From Candidatus Obscuribacterales bacterium (GTDB taxonomy: Bacteria; Cyanobacteriota; Vampirovibrionia; Obscuribacterales; Obscuribacteraceae), in assembly GCA_019745505.1 (NCBI GenBank), contig JAIETE010000093.1:1-34738 (forward strand): a DNA stretch of 34,738 nt, read 5' to 3'. A model generated the notes under the pieces. It searched no databases, had not been told where the DNA came from, and saw only the letters and a list, made by a program, of their open reading frames with translations. Shown here piece by piece: positions 1 through 8,324 of the stretch (positions are counted from its first letter, which is position 1; each line of letters begins with the position of its first letter). A program made the translations under genes and the position numbers.

Positions 1-1
1 G

Positions 2-415
2 GGTTCTATCCCAGCCTTCACCACAAGAAAGGCTCAGACCATTGTTGAGATGAAGCCGGGACAAGAACTGTTTATCTCTGGTTTGATTTCCGCCAACACC
101 GGTCGTCAAATCACCAAGACTCCGGTTCTCGGCGAAGTGCCCGTGCTCGGTGCTCTGTACCGTTCGAAAGCATTCACCAAGAACGAAAGTGAACTCGTAG
201 TTGCAGTACGTCCGGAAGTCATCCTTCCTGGAACACCTGGTCAACTCAAGCTTCCTGAAGAAGTGGGTAGAGTCGAAGGACCGCGCGACGTCAACATGTT
301 CCAAGTTGAACCGACCGTCATCGACGAACGTCACTACACTTCCGGACGCTCGGAAAGAAGACAGAAGACATCACCGACATTGCCTGAAGGCGCTCCCATT
401 CCGGATAGCCAATAG
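2..415 (+). CDS. Secretin, C-terminal part (CpaC-like, 5' partial)
   Basis: This is the tail of an outer-membrane secretin, the ring-forming channel of type II/III secretion and type IV or Flp pilus systems. The frame is open from the window edge, so the true start lies outside. Visible secretin signatures in order are TRKAQTIVEMKPGQ, an ISGL strand, PVLGEVPVLGALYRS and the closing strand SELVVAVRPEVI. The form R-K-A-x-T-x-V-E-x-x-x-G-Q with VLGALYRS is closest to the CpaC/RcpA (Flp pilus) type as I know it, but GspD/PilQ-like relatives cannot be excluded from so short a piece. After the secretin core comes a hydrophilic tail of about 50 residues without a recognised domain. A strong intrinsic terminator follows 28 bases after the stop, so this is the last gene of its operon. 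Confidence 0.85.
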   Translation, partial: GSIPAFTTRKAQTIVEMKPGQELFISGLISANTGRQITKTPVLGEVPVLGALYRSKAFTKNESELVVAVRPEVILPGTPGQLKLPEEVGRVEGPRDVNMFQVEPTVIDERHYTSGRSERRQKTSPTLPEGAPIPDSQ

Positions 416-442
416 TCAGTCGGATAGTCAGAAAATCGAAGG

Positions 443-475
443 CGGCGGGATGCAAATCCCGCCGTTTTTCTTTTC
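443..475 (+). terminator. Intrinsic terminator of the secretin operon
   Basis: A perfect 9-bp stem (CGGCGGGAT / ATCCCGCCG, 443-451 with 456-464) closes a GCAA tetraloop and is followed at once by TTTTTCTTTT. It lies 28 bases after the secretin stop and has the classic rho-independent form. Confidence 0.9.
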
Positions 476-510
476 TCTTTGTGCAGTGAAATTGATTTGA
501 CGGACAAAAC

Positions 511-540
511 AAAAAACTCAGCGGCACATGGCTGCTGAGC
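511..540 (-). terminator. Intrinsic terminator for the BlaI-like gene
   Basis: Read on the minus strand, the arms CTCAGC and GCTGAG (534-539 with 517-522) are followed by six T (511-516 on plus are A). It sits about 32 bases beyond the stop of the minus-strand regulator gene and faces the secretin terminator, so the two convergent units are insulated from each other. Confidence 0.7.
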
Positions 541-571
541 TTTCCAATCGATTTATTTCAAAGGCTGCTGG

Positions 572-976
572 TTAGCGCTTCTTGGTCGGCTTCTTTTCGA
601 AGCGGCGGCGCGTAGCTTCGGCTAGATAAGTCGCCGACTCGTCGGGAAACTCTTCGAAGAAGATGTCCAAGACCCAGTTCACAGAATTGCGAATGAATTG
701 CTCGCGATCTTCCACCGGTGAATAGCAGTTTGCCAAACCGGACTTGTCGACAATTTTGAGAAGCCCTTTTTCAGACAAGCGGACCATCGTGGTCATCACT
801 GTCGTGTAGGCGATGTCCCGTTTTAGACGCAAGATATTGAATATCTCGCGAACGGTTACTGTCGGGTCGGCTTTCTCCCAGACAAGTTCCATAATTTCGC
901 ATTCCAAATCGCCAAGGAATTTGCGAAGACCCTTCTGATTGAACCTGAAGGAGGCGTTTTCGTCGTGTATTCTCAT
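572..976 (-). CDS. BlaI/MecI/CopY-family winged-helix repressor
   Basis: Small DNA-binding regulator of the penicillinase-repressor family. Family marks are LGDLECEIMELVWE near residues 21-34, TVREIF around 41-46, and the recognition-helix region IAYTTVMTTMVRLSEKGLL near 55-73. With the ATG at 974-976 the protein is 134 residues, normal for the family. A longer reading from the ATG at 1042 adds 22 basic residues that match nothing I know, and neither start has a clear Shine-Dalgarno site. Characterised members repress beta-lactamase or copper genes and are inactivated by cleavage by a BlaR1/MecR1 (M56) sensor. No such sensor is next to it here, so the target is unknown. The C-terminal half (FIRNSVNWVLDIFFEEFP) would be the dimerisation part. 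Confidence 0.85.
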   Translation of the reverse strand: MRIHDENASFRFNQKGLRKFLGDLECEIMELVWEKADPTVTVREIFNILRLKRDIAYTTVMTTMVRLSEKGLLKIVDKSGLANCYSPVEDREQFIRNSVNWVLDIFFEEFPDESATYLAEATRRRFEKKPTKKR

Positions 977-1233
977 CCGACCGACTTTTGCTAGACTTTT
1001 AGACCACCGTGCACGAAACCAATCGTAACATAGCATGCGCATATTGGGGATAGACGCGATTTTAGGCTAAATGGTAAAAAGCCGCTATTGCTCAGCGTTT
1101 CCGGTATCTCCTATGGGCTGTAGCAAATAGTAATATTTTCGAACATCGCATCAAATTCGTTGGTTCGGCCGGCAAAGCGCTGTTATCAACCATTGATAAT
1201 GAATCAGAGCAAATACAGTAAACAGGAAGCAAA

Positions 1234-1818
1234 ATGGCTGACAAGAAAAAACCGGTTGTCTTTCTCGATCGTGACGGCACTCTCAATGTTGAGATTGGAT
1301 ATATACGCAAGGTAGATGACTTGCGCTTGATCGACGGAGCCGGACAAGCAGTGAAGAAGCTCAACGACAGAGGGGTTGCTGCAGTGCTTGTCACCAATCA
1401 GACCGGCGCGGCCCGCGGCTATTATCCCGAGGCACATATCAATGCGCTCAATGAGCGGTTGATCATGTTGCTGAAAGGCGAAGGCGCCTTCCTTGACGAC
1501 GTTTATTACTGTCCGCATCTGGAAGATGGCGAAGTGAAGGAATTCAGTTATGCCTGCAAATGCCGCAAGCCCGAGCGTGGGATGGTGGACAAAGCACTTC
1601 TGGAACATCCGGAGTTTGATGCTCAGCGCTCTTTCGTCGTCGGCGACAAAGCCACTGATGTGGAATTGGCACACAACTGCGGCGCCAAGGGTGTGCTTGT
1701 TAGAACCGGTTATGGTGAAGCGGTTCTCAAAGGGGAATATCAAAACCGAGTCGAGGCCGACTTCGAAGCCGGCTCGATTGTCGAAGCGGTCGATTGGATT
1801 TTGAAACAGCTCGACTGA
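1234..1818 (+). CDS. gmhB: D-glycero-D-manno-heptose 1,7-bisphosphate 7-phosphatase-like HAD hydrolase
   Basis: HAD-superfamily phosphatase that in the family's pathway removes the 7-phosphate of heptose-1,7-bisphosphate during ADP- or GDP-heptose synthesis for surface glycans. Motif I is FLDRDGTLN (nucleophile Asp12, acid/base Asp14), motif II VTNQTG (53-58), motif III Lys112 in CKCRKP, and motif IV VGDKATD (Asp138, Asp142). A zinc site typical of GmhB is seen as Cys93-x-His95 with Cys108-x-Cys110. The 194-residue length fits. The start ATG has AGGAAG about 6 bases upstream. It runs convergent with the next minus-strand gene with only 27 bases between them. The related histidinol-phosphatase (HisB-N) is the main alternative, but the isolated gene and lack of his neighbours favour GmhB. 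Confidence 0.88.
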   Translation: MADKKKPVVFLDRDGTLNVEIGYIRKVDDLRLIDGAGQAVKKLNDRGVAAVLVTNQTGAARGYYPEAHINALNERLIMLLKGEGAFLDDVYYCPHLEDGEVKEFSYACKCRKPERGMVDKALLEHPEFDAQRSFVVGDKATDVELAHNCGAKGVLVRTGYGEAVLKGEYQNRVEADFEAGSIVEAVDWILKQLD

Positions 1819-1845
1819 ATTTCGCGGTTGGCAAAACCGAACTTG

Positions 1846-3201
1846 TTATCCGCGCATTTTCAAACTGGAGCGCAGCAAAGCGCTGATTTCGTTTATCAGA
1901 CTGGGCATGTCGAATGGCTTTGGAAGATAGAGATCGGCTCCGGCTTCCAAGGCCAGGGACTGATCGGGATGCGAAGTGGCCATTACCAACCAGATGCTCT
2001 TCAGATCGTCGTCATCTTTCAAAGTTCTGCAAAGCGACCAGCCATCCATTTGACGATCGGACAGATTCGATTCCAATAGAATCAAATCGGGATGCTCATG
2101 GCGAGCCAATTCCAGAGCGTCATCCGCGGAAGACGTAACTTGCACCAGATAGCCTTCGAGCGTAAGTGAGTCCTGCAACAAAAGTGCCATCGGACCATCC
2201 GGTTCAACGACAAGAATGCGTGATTGCTTCTCGTGGGAGGAGGAATTGCCTAATTCCTCTTCCATATCTTCATGCTGCAGGGGCTCCGGCATGCTGTCCG
2301 TAACCCAGGTGGAACCGGAATATTGCTTGGACAAATAGCGGTAGTCGCGTGCCGAGGTCAGTACGTCGACATAACTTTGATAGCGCCGTTTGGTGCTGGA
2401 AACAATTCCTATCGCTATGGAAATGAGAGGGATTCTTCTTCTGATGCCGCCTCGACCGGTTGAGATCAGATAGCCTCTTTCTATGTCCCCTTTCGGATAG
2501 AAACGGCGGCTGATGCTGTCGAATTGCTGGCAGATTTTTTCGGCCTTTCTTTCCGGATTATCCGGCTTGACGATCATAAAGAAGTCATCAGCCTCGATGT
2601 GACCGACAAAGTCGTCATCGTCGGCGACATCAGTGAGAACAGCGCCCAGGGCTTTGATCAGCTGGTCGCCGGCCAGGTCTCCGTAGGTTTCGTTATAAAC
2701 CCGGATTTTGTTCAAATCGATCGACATTGCCGACCAGGGCTTGTCCGAAACCATACACTGTTCGAGCATGCGCCGGATCAAATTCGGTCCTGGCAATTGG
2801 CTGAGAGGATTGGACATTTCTTCCTGGCGTCTTCTCAGGTGGGCAAGAACCCGGATGGCAAGCTCATTCTTATCGATCGGGTCGCCGAGCACGTCGTCCG
2901 CACCGTAGCGGAATGCACTGATTCTTTCGTTGACATCCGAGGAGGCGTGCAAAAGCACTAGCACCGGCCGTGGTTGCACGACGGTGGCCCGAATCTGCTG
3001 GCAATAGAGTCTGCCGTCACCTTCCGGCATTTGAGCGGCCAGAAGAATCAAGTCAGGATGTATGAAAGAGAGCAATTCGTTTGCTTCTTCAAAAGAGGTG
3101 ACGGCATGCACTTTAGCGCCGGTCTTCTCGAGAATCGACGCATAGTCGGCCGCCTGACGCGGCTGGTGAATAATGAGAATAATCGGTGTCGGCAACAGCA
3201 T
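1846..3201 (-). CDS. REC-GGDEF-REC signalling protein with degenerate domains
   Basis: A 451-residue protein with an N-terminal receiver (about 7-123), a GGDEF-like middle (about 133-300) and a second receiver (about 327-448). None of the three looks catalytically normal. In REC1 the acidic pair is His12-Gln13, the acceptor position is Ala55 (PDLILLAAQMP) and the conserved Lys is missing. The cyclase signature reads EADDF at 203-207 instead of GGDEF. In REC2 the acceptor position is Glu377 (PDLILLESNL) while Lys428 in LPKPF remains, which may mimic a phosphorylated state. I infer a scaffold or ligand-binding output rather than a phosphorylated cyclase. The gene starts directly after the stop of the upstream kinase (TAAATG), so the two are translationally coupled and probably act together. 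Confidence 0.88.
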   Translation of the reverse strand: MLLPTPIILIIHQPRQAADYASILEKTGAKVHAVTSFEEANELLSFIHPDLILLAAQMPEGDGRLYCQQIRATVVQPRPVLVLLHASSDVNERISAFRYGADDVLGDPIDKNELAIRVLAHLRRRQEEMSNPLSQLPGPNLIRRMLEQCMVSDKPWSAMSIDLNKIRVYNETYGDLAGDQLIKALGAVLTDVADDDDFVGHIEADDFFMIVKPDNPERKAEKICQQFDSISRRFYPKGDIERGYLISTGRGGIRRRIPLISIAIGIVSSTKRRYQSYVDVLTSARDYRYLSKQYSGSTWVTDSMPEPLQHEDMEEELGNSSSHEKQSRILVVEPDGPMALLLQDSLTLEGYLVQVTSSADDALELARHEHPDLILLESNLSDRQMDGWSLCRTLKDDDDLKSIWLVMATSHPDQSLALEAGADLYLPKPFDMPSLINEISALLRSSLKMRG

Positions 3202-4371
3202 TTAGTCGCGACCTCTTGCGGCTTGCATCTCGAGTGAAGCAGCCGGAAGTTGAACTGTGAATGTGGTGCAGCCAGGCACGCTGGTCACTTTGATCTGCCC
3301 GCCCAGGGCGACGACGAGCGAGCGAGTGATATAAAGACCAAGACCGGTCCCTTCCGTCTGTCTGGTGAGCGGATTGTCTAGTCTCGAGAATTTAGAAAAG
3401 ATTTCCGGCAGGTGTTCTTGCGGAATGCCGCCGCCTTGGTCGGCGACGGAAAATTCAACCATCTCCGGAGTTCCCGGTACATCTCGGGCGACAACAGTAA
3501 CTGTTGTTTCCGCAGGTGAATACTTGATCGCGTTGTCGATCAAATTGGTGAGAATCTGTTCCAATCGATCGGCGTCCGCCCATACAAGAGGAAGACCGGG
3601 CGGAATTACTTCATTGATTTTGTGATTGCGAGCCTTTTCCGAGAGAATGTGCGTGACTCTCTGAATTGCTTCGCGCAGATCTATGGCGCGAACCGTGAGC
3701 TGGAGTTTTTTCGATTCCAGTCTGGAGACGGCGAGCAAGTCTTCCACAAGCCGAGTCAAACGATCTGCTTGTTGTTTGATGATGTCGATGTAGCGGCGTT
3801 GCTGTGCTAAATCAAGACGATCGCCGGCTCGCAATATCGTGTCGGCAAAACCTTTTATCGAAGTGAGAGGGGTTCTGAGTTCGTGGCTGACCGTGCTGAC
3901 GAATTCTGTTTGCGCTTGCTGCACCGTATGGCTCTGGACTACATACAAGACAGTCAGGCTGCCCACTTCCTTGCCGTCCTTGTCCGTTATCGGCAGATAG
4001 CTGGCCGGAACGGTCATGTCGACGCCGTTTTTCCCATAAGCCGTGGCGAATTTCCAGTTGCTAGGCTCATGCGCGGCATGCTTGTCGAAGTTGCCACCAG
4101 CAGCGATGGCAGCCAGAGGATTGCTGCCGGGAGCGAGCGTCCCTCCGACTCCGGAGCCGGCAGCCACTGTTGAAGTTTCCTTCTCCTTCAGAGAAGCTTC
4201 ATCGAAGATGGCGAAGAGCTTTTGTCCGACAATCTCGCCGTCCTCACGACCGAGGAATTTCGCTGCCGCGGGATTGCAGTAGGAGATTCCGCCTCTTAGA
4301 TCGGTCACGATGTAACCATCTGCGGAGTGCTCGGTGAGGCAACGGTAGATGTCTTCAGTCTTAATCGTCAA
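3202..4371 (-). CDS. Soluble PAS-domain sensor histidine kinase
   Basis: A 389-residue histidine kinase without transmembrane segments. A PAS domain covers about residues 7-145 (LTEHSADGYIVTDLRGG, then NPAAAKFLG), interrupted near 65-100 by a Gly/Ala-rich low-complexity insert. HisKA follows with the phospho-acceptor His163 in VSHELRTPLT, including the Thr of the HExxT phosphatase motif. HATPase_c has the N box LTNLIDNAIKYS (Asn280), G1 DQGGGIP (311-317) and G2 GTGLGL (341-346). The start is TTG; no better in-frame codon lies before the PAS domain and there is no clear Shine-Dalgarno site. The stop abuts the ATG of the degenerate REC-GGDEF-REC gene, yet that partner lacks a usable acceptor Asp in both receivers, so the true phosphotransfer target may lie elsewhere. 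Confidence 0.93.
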   Translation of the reverse strand: MTIKTEDIYRCLTEHSADGYIVTDLRGGISYCNPAAAKFLGREDGEIVGQKLFAIFDEASLKEKETSTVAAGSGVGGTLAPGSNPLAAIAAGGNFDKHAAHEPSNWKFATAYGKNGVDMTVPASYLPITDKDGKEVGSLTVLYVVQSHTVQQAQTEFVSTVSHELRTPLTSIKGFADTILRAGDRLDLAQQRRYIDIIKQQADRLTRLVEDLLAVSRLESKKLQLTVRAIDLREAIQRVTHILSEKARNHKINEVIPPGLPLVWADADRLEQILTNLIDNAIKYSPAETTVTVVARDVPGTPEMVEFSVADQGGGIPQEHLPEIFSKFSRLDNPLTRQTEGTGLGLYITRSLVVALGGQIKVTSVPGCTTFTVQLPAASLEMQAARGRD

Positions 4372-4580
4372 AGCTGAGACTCAGGAGACTTAGGTATGGA
4401 GTTTCAAGCGAATGCGGCGCCGGGCGCCTTAAATCCTAAGTTAACACTAGAAAGACAGGGAAAGGCGCATTACAACCTATCCTTAAGGTTTAGCGCCGTA
4501 AAGATTTTGTCCGCCCTGAAATCCCCAAATGCCGACCAGCCAATGCTTAGCGGAAATCGACGCGGGCGCCGGGTTTTCAA

Positions 4581-5024
4581 CTATTCGCTATCGTCCTCTT
4601 CGCCCGCATCCCCGTCTTCGTCGCTGTTTTTTCCGGACTGTGGGGTGCTTACCACTTCGAGCAATTGGTTGAGACGATCGATGTCAGTCAAGTAGAGATA
4701 GCCCAGGAGAGCTTCGAAAGCGGTCGCTTTTCGATAGAGAGCTTGCTCGGAGCGGCGGTATGCTGCCGGCTTCATATTTCTGGCCCGCCGGACCAGGTCG
4801 CGTTCTTCGTCAAAGAGGGCATCGGTGAGCTTGTGAAGTGCCTTCGCCTGTCCTTTGTAGCTAACGATTCCGGCGGTTCGCTTGTGCATTTCCTTGGCGC
4901 TCGAGGCTGTCAAAACCTCCTTCTCGCGCACATACAGATGAAAGACCGCATCGCCGACATGGGCTAGCTGTCTGAGCGGGATGTCGGCAGCCTGCGATTG
5001 ACTGAGCTTCGTGCCTGAGAGCAT
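4581..5024 (-). CDS. mrnC: Mini-ribonuclease III
   Basis: RNase III-type endonuclease lacking the double-stranded-RNA-binding domain; in Bacillus it matures 23S rRNA ends. Signature pieces are LAHVGDAVFHLYVRE (catalytic Asp25), the His/Lys-rich helix with SYKGQAKALH, RRARNMKP, and ATAFEALLGYLYL (Glu104). The 147-residue length includes an acidic tail of about 17 residues rich in Asp, Glu and Ser. I chose the ATG at 5022-5024 because AAAGGA lies 9 bases upstream; a TTG at 5042 would add six residues. It follows the glycosyltransferase gene by 36 bases and probably shares its transcript. Mini-III is known from Firmicutes, cyanobacteria and plant plastids, which fits a cyanobacterial relative. 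Confidence 0.92.
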   Translation of the reverse strand: MLSGTKLSQSQAADIPLRQLAHVGDAVFHLYVREKEVLTASSAKEMHKRTAGIVSYKGQAKALHKLTDALFDEERDLVRRARNMKPAAYRRSEQALYRKATAFEALLGYLYLTDIDRLNQLLEVVSTPQSGKNSDEDGDAGEEDDSE

Positions 5025-5060
5025 AAGCAAGGGTCCTTTCAATATCGCTGTTGAGGCACG

Positions 5061-5849
5061 TTAAGTCTTATCGCTGGATTTATTGCCTTTCAGAGTCTCG
5101 CCGAGAACCTGCAAAGCAAAGCTGGGCAGTGATGACATCATACGCTTGGCGCGCCACGGTTCGGAAATCAACCTGTAGAACCACTCAAGATGGCACTTCT
5201 GGAATAATTCCGGCGCTCGCTTGACGGTTCCCGTCCAGACGTCAAAACTTCCGCCGACGCCAATCATCACGGCTTTGGGGAAGGAGTGTTGCCACTTATC
5301 GATGAAATACTCCTGCTTGGGAACACCCAGAGCGACCAGAATCAGCTCCGGTTCTTGCGAAATGAGCTCGTCTACGATTTCCGGTTCTTGATCTTTGGTG
5401 AAATAGCCGTCCTGAGCACCGGTGATTTTGATGCCGGGAAAGTCTTCTTGCAGCTTGCTCTTGAGCGCCTGCATCACCTCCGGCTTGCCGCCGATCAAAG
5501 CTACGCGGCGACCTTCACGGCAGGCAACTTCCAGTGTCTTGCGTGCCAGCTCAATGCCGGGCAGACGTGAAGACTGTTGTCCAGCCAGTTTTAGAGCCCA
5601 AACAACACCGGAACCATCGGGAATGATCAAATGCGCATGCCGGATAATCCTGTCCAGCTCTGCATTTTTCTGAGCCTGGACGACCATCTCCGCGTTCAAG
5701 GTGACGATGTGTATGCCCTTTTCGCTTTGCCACGCGGCTTGAACAACGCTGATTGCGCTTTCTTCATTTACCACATCGATCGGATAACCGAGAACTTTGT
5801 GCCGTGATCTGTATGTTGCTAACAAGGTAGACATTACTTGCGGTGCCAT
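5061..5849 (-). CDS. WecG/TagA/CpsF-family glycosyltransferase
   Basis: GT26-family enzyme; characterised members transfer N-acetylmannosamine or a related sugar from its UDP form to lipid-linked GlcNAc on the inner membrane face, starting wall or envelope polymers. Motifs in order: VTLNAEMVVQAQKN (about 48-61), IIPDGSGVVWA (75-85), RLPGIEL, ALIGGKPEV, LVALGVPKQEYFI, VGGSFDVWTG with RAPE, and LEWFYRLISEPWRAKRM near the C-terminal end. The length of 262 residues is normal. The ATG at 5849 is preceded by AGGAAG with a long 13-base spacing; a second ATG lies five codons later. It starts 17 bases after the csaB stop, and CsaB with a TagA-like enzyme is a recurrent pair in synthesis of pyruvylated cell-wall polymers. 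Confidence 0.92.
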   Translation of the reverse strand: MAPQVMSTLLATYRSRHKVLGYPIDVVNEESAISVVQAAWQSEKGIHIVTLNAEMVVQAQKNAELDRIIRHAHLIIPDGSGVVWALKLAGQQSSRLPGIELARKTLEVACREGRRVALIGGKPEVMQALKSKLQEDFPGIKITGAQDGYFTKDQEPEIVDELISQEPELILVALGVPKQEYFIDKWQHSFPKAVMIGVGGSFDVWTGTVKRAPELFQKCHLEWFYRLISEPWRAKRMMSSLPSFALQVLGETLKGNKSSDKT

Positions 5850-5866
5850 CTTTTCGATTTTACTTC

Positions 5867-6997
5867 CTAATTTTTGATGTCTAAAATTTTAGCTAGTAGC
5901 TGGAAGTTCCTGCAAGCCAATTTTTTTGCACTTTCGGCATTTTCTCTCGCCTGCGCACCCAACTTCTCAAGGTCTTGAAGACCAGCTGATGCGGAATCGA
6001 GCCACTTTTGCTCCAGCTGATCGTCGCCGCCCTCCTTGGGCAGAATTAAGATTGGCTGCCCAAATTGGCGAAGCACGTGTTCGACTTTTGCGTCGTAAGT
6101 TAGCCCTAAAACCGGTATTCCTTCTTTGAGCGCGAAAATCAGGGCATGCAGTCTCATGGCAACAACCAGGTCCAAATGACGCATCAGGCTGACCCACTGA
6201 CTGGGTCTTTTGAGATCTTTCGTATCGAGTACCATGCCCTGGCGGCCGGCTTGCTTCCAGGCTTCCAAAAACGGCTCCAGTTGCGGCAAATCTTGCTCTT
6301 TTTGCAGCGGCAGGAGCACGAGGGCTGCATCTTTGGGCAGTGTCTTCAGAAGCACCGACAGAAGAATCGCTCTTCTGCCCTCTGAGAAATTATGACTGTT
6401 GCGCAAAGAAAGTCCGACAATAAGCCGATTTCCATTGCGTAATTTATCTATTTGCCGGCCGACTCCCTCCGGCAGAGCCGTTTCATCCAGCGTCCAGACC
6501 GGGTCTGCTGTTAATTCGGCTTTTATCTTCCAATTCTCCAGCATTGCCAAAGATGCTTTGTCGCGCACGGTGATGTCTTGTGAAAGCTTGGCGGCCAGAC
6601 GGGTTGCCACTTTGCCTGTCTCGGAATCGAGAGGTCCCAGACCCTGTGCAAAGATGATCGGATGCGCGCCGAACGCCCGGGCCAGAGCGATTTGTCCGCC
6701 GTAGTATATGGTCGAGCCGGGTGATTTAGTGTCCTGAAAGAGACCGCCGCCGCCGCTGATGAACAGTTTTGCCTTGGGCAGCAATTTCAGCAGCGAAGCC
6801 GCTTTCCAACGGCTGACAGCCTCTACTCCGTAAATTTCTCTGTGTGTCTCGGGAGCATTGGACAAGACGACGATCTTGTCTTTGGCGACCGACTTTTCCA
6901 ATTCTCGAATAATCGACTCTAAAATCGCTTCGTCGCCCAGGTTTCCAAAGCCGTAGTAGCCGGAAATCAATACAAGGGATTTGGGGCTGTTCGACAT
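5867..6997 (-). CDS. csaB: CsaB-family polysaccharide pyruvyl transferase
   Basis: Enzyme family that adds a pyruvate ketal from phosphoenolpyruvate to a sugar of a secondary wall polymer, making the ligand that SLH domains bind. Seen: an N-terminal Rossmann-like GYYGFGNLGDEAILE (about 13-27), SGGGGLFQD (about 82-90), a FAQGLGPL motif, VRDKAS, TADPVW, and a second half with VAMRLHALIFA and LGLTYDAKV. The 376-residue length matches CsaB. The ATG has AGGAAAG just upstream. It leads a minus-strand set csaB, glycosyltransferase, mrnC. The divergent gap of 79 bases to glcE must hold its promoter. SLH-domain porins or S-layer proteins, common in cyanobacteria and relatives, would be the partners; none is in this window. 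Confidence 0.93.
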   Translation of the reverse strand: MSNSPKSLVLISGYYGFGNLGDEAILESIIRELEKSVAKDKIVVLSNAPETHREIYGVEAVSRWKAASLLKLLPKAKLFISGGGGLFQDTKSPGSTIYYGGQIALARAFGAHPIIFAQGLGPLDSETGKVATRLAAKLSQDITVRDKASLAMLENWKIKAELTADPVWTLDETALPEGVGRQIDKLRNGNRLIVGLSLRNSHNFSEGRRAILLSVLLKTLPKDAALVLLPLQKEQDLPQLEPFLEAWKQAGRQGMVLDTKDLKRPSQWVSLMRHLDLVVAMRLHALIFALKEGIPVLGLTYDAKVEHVLRQFGQPILILPKEGGDDQLEQKWLDSASAGLQDLEKLGAQARENAESAKKLACRNFQLLAKILDIKN

Positions 6998-7076
6998 GCT
7001 TTCCTAATTCTTCGACGCAATGAAGAAGATAGCAGATAGAATATCTTGATTCCGAAAAATTCATGCGGTTACAAGA

Positions 7077-8255
7077 TTGAGAGAAGCGACTAAATTGAAA
7101 AAACAGCGAGGGGCCGCGGAGATTGGGTCGCCAGCTGAGCTTTGCGATTGCCTGAAAGAATATGGCGACGTTTTGTATCTGCTTCCCGGCCTGCCGCGCG
7201 AATTGCCTGAACAGTTCGATGCCGGTGAGAGGAAGGTAAATTTCGTCACTCTCAGCGAACACAAAAGCATCATCGAATACTCGATTCCCGACCAGGTGAT
7301 TTCGACAAGTCTGGGCATAACGGTCGGCGAACTTGACTCCATAACTGCAAAAAATAAGCAGTTTTTGCCGATTTCCGCCGCGCCCGGATGCACCCTTTTC
7401 GAAGTGATTAGCAGCGGTGATGGGGGGCTCTGGGAGCACGCTTTCGGCGGACCGCGCGATCTGGTTATGGGTCTTCATGCCGTTCTTGCAGGCGGCGATA
7501 CGATCAAGACCGGCGGCAAAGTCGTGAAGAATGTCACCGGATACGATACTACAAAGATATTCGTGGGCGGGCGCATGTATTTTGGCGTGCCCGTCGCCGC
7601 GCACCTGCGTTTGTATGCCAGACCGGAATGGACGCACACAATTGAATTTGGCGCTAATTCGGTTCTGGAATTGCTCGATCAGGCTTCGGTTTTCATGCAA
7701 TCGGACATTCCGATTACGGCTTTGATTATCTCCGGCTGCAGAGACAGTGGAGCCCAGATGTTCGTCCAATTGTCCGGGCACAAGGTTGTGGTGGAGGAGC
7801 TTGTAAAGCCTCTCAAAGCAATTGCTGTCAAATCGCTCAGCCTCGCCGAAGACGCTTGCGAGTTTGGTGCGGCGGATGAGAAATTGCTGCGATACTGCCA
7901 ATCAGAAATTGATTCTATTGAGATATCCGGTTCGATTTCGCAGTTGCGCCTTGTTCTTTCGCTTCTGCAAGAGACGATTTCCGGAAAGACCGAAATCAGA
8001 ATTCGCCCGGGCACCGGGCGGCTGCTGATTGCTTGCCTCTCCAAGCAGGAGAAGAACTCAGTGCTCGAGCGTCTGAGAGATGAGCTCGAGCGGGCGGCAG
8101 TCTGTCTTGTCGCAGCGTATGGCGACGAAACTTTTGAAAGAAGAATCGAGCGAATCGGTCTGGCTGAGGAAGGCAACAGCAATCAAGCGATCGTTCGCTC
8201 TCTCAAATTGCGTTTCGATCAAAAACGTATATTCAATCCACTGGTCAGCTGGTAG
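7077..8255 (+). CDS. glcE: Glycolate dehydrogenase, FAD-binding subunit GlcE-like
   Basis: FAD-binding oxidoreductase subunit similar to GlcE of the GlcDEF glycolate dehydrogenase. The FAD-binding_4 fold shows ISTSLGITVGEL, an LPISAAPGCTLFEV stretch, GGPRDLVMGLHAVLAGG, and the GlcE hallmark GGKVVKNVTGYD (about 143-154). It ends in KLRFDQKRIFNP, the usual C-terminal FDP-x-x-x-FNPG-like close. Length is 392 residues. The TTG at 7077 is the first acceptable start after an in-frame TGA but lacks a clear Shine-Dalgarno; the TTG at 7095 is an alternative. glcF follows 69 bases later. The main catalytic subunit GlcD is not in the window, so it must be elsewhere or this protein acts alone with GlcF. 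Confidence 0.85.
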   Translation: MREATKLKKQRGAAEIGSPAELCDCLKEYGDVLYLLPGLPRELPEQFDAGERKVNFVTLSEHKSIIEYSIPDQVISTSLGITVGELDSITAKNKQFLPISAAPGCTLFEVISSGDGGLWEHAFGGPRDLVMGLHAVLAGGDTIKTGGKVVKNVTGYDTTKIFVGGRMYFGVPVAAHLRLYARPEWTHTIEFGANSVLELLDQASVFMQSDIPITALIISGCRDSGAQMFVQLSGHKVVVEELVKPLKAIAVKSLSLAEDACEFGAADEKLLRYCQSEIDSIEISGSISQLRLVLSLLQETISGKTEIRIRPGTGRLLIACLSKQEKNSVLERLRDELERAAVCLVAAYGDETFERRIERIGLAEEGNSNQAIVRSLKLRFDQKRIFNPLVSW

Positions 8256-8324
8256 CGCTGCCCATCGATTTCGACCCGAACGGCACTGCAGTACAATTAC
8301 TTTTGTATTGACGAAGAGGCATCA

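Noticed and set aside
6726-7901. Long minus-strand frame of 391 codons across csaB and glcE
   Set aside because: Overlaps two well-supported genes; its translation is His/Arg-rich and matches nothing, so it is a mirror of real coding.
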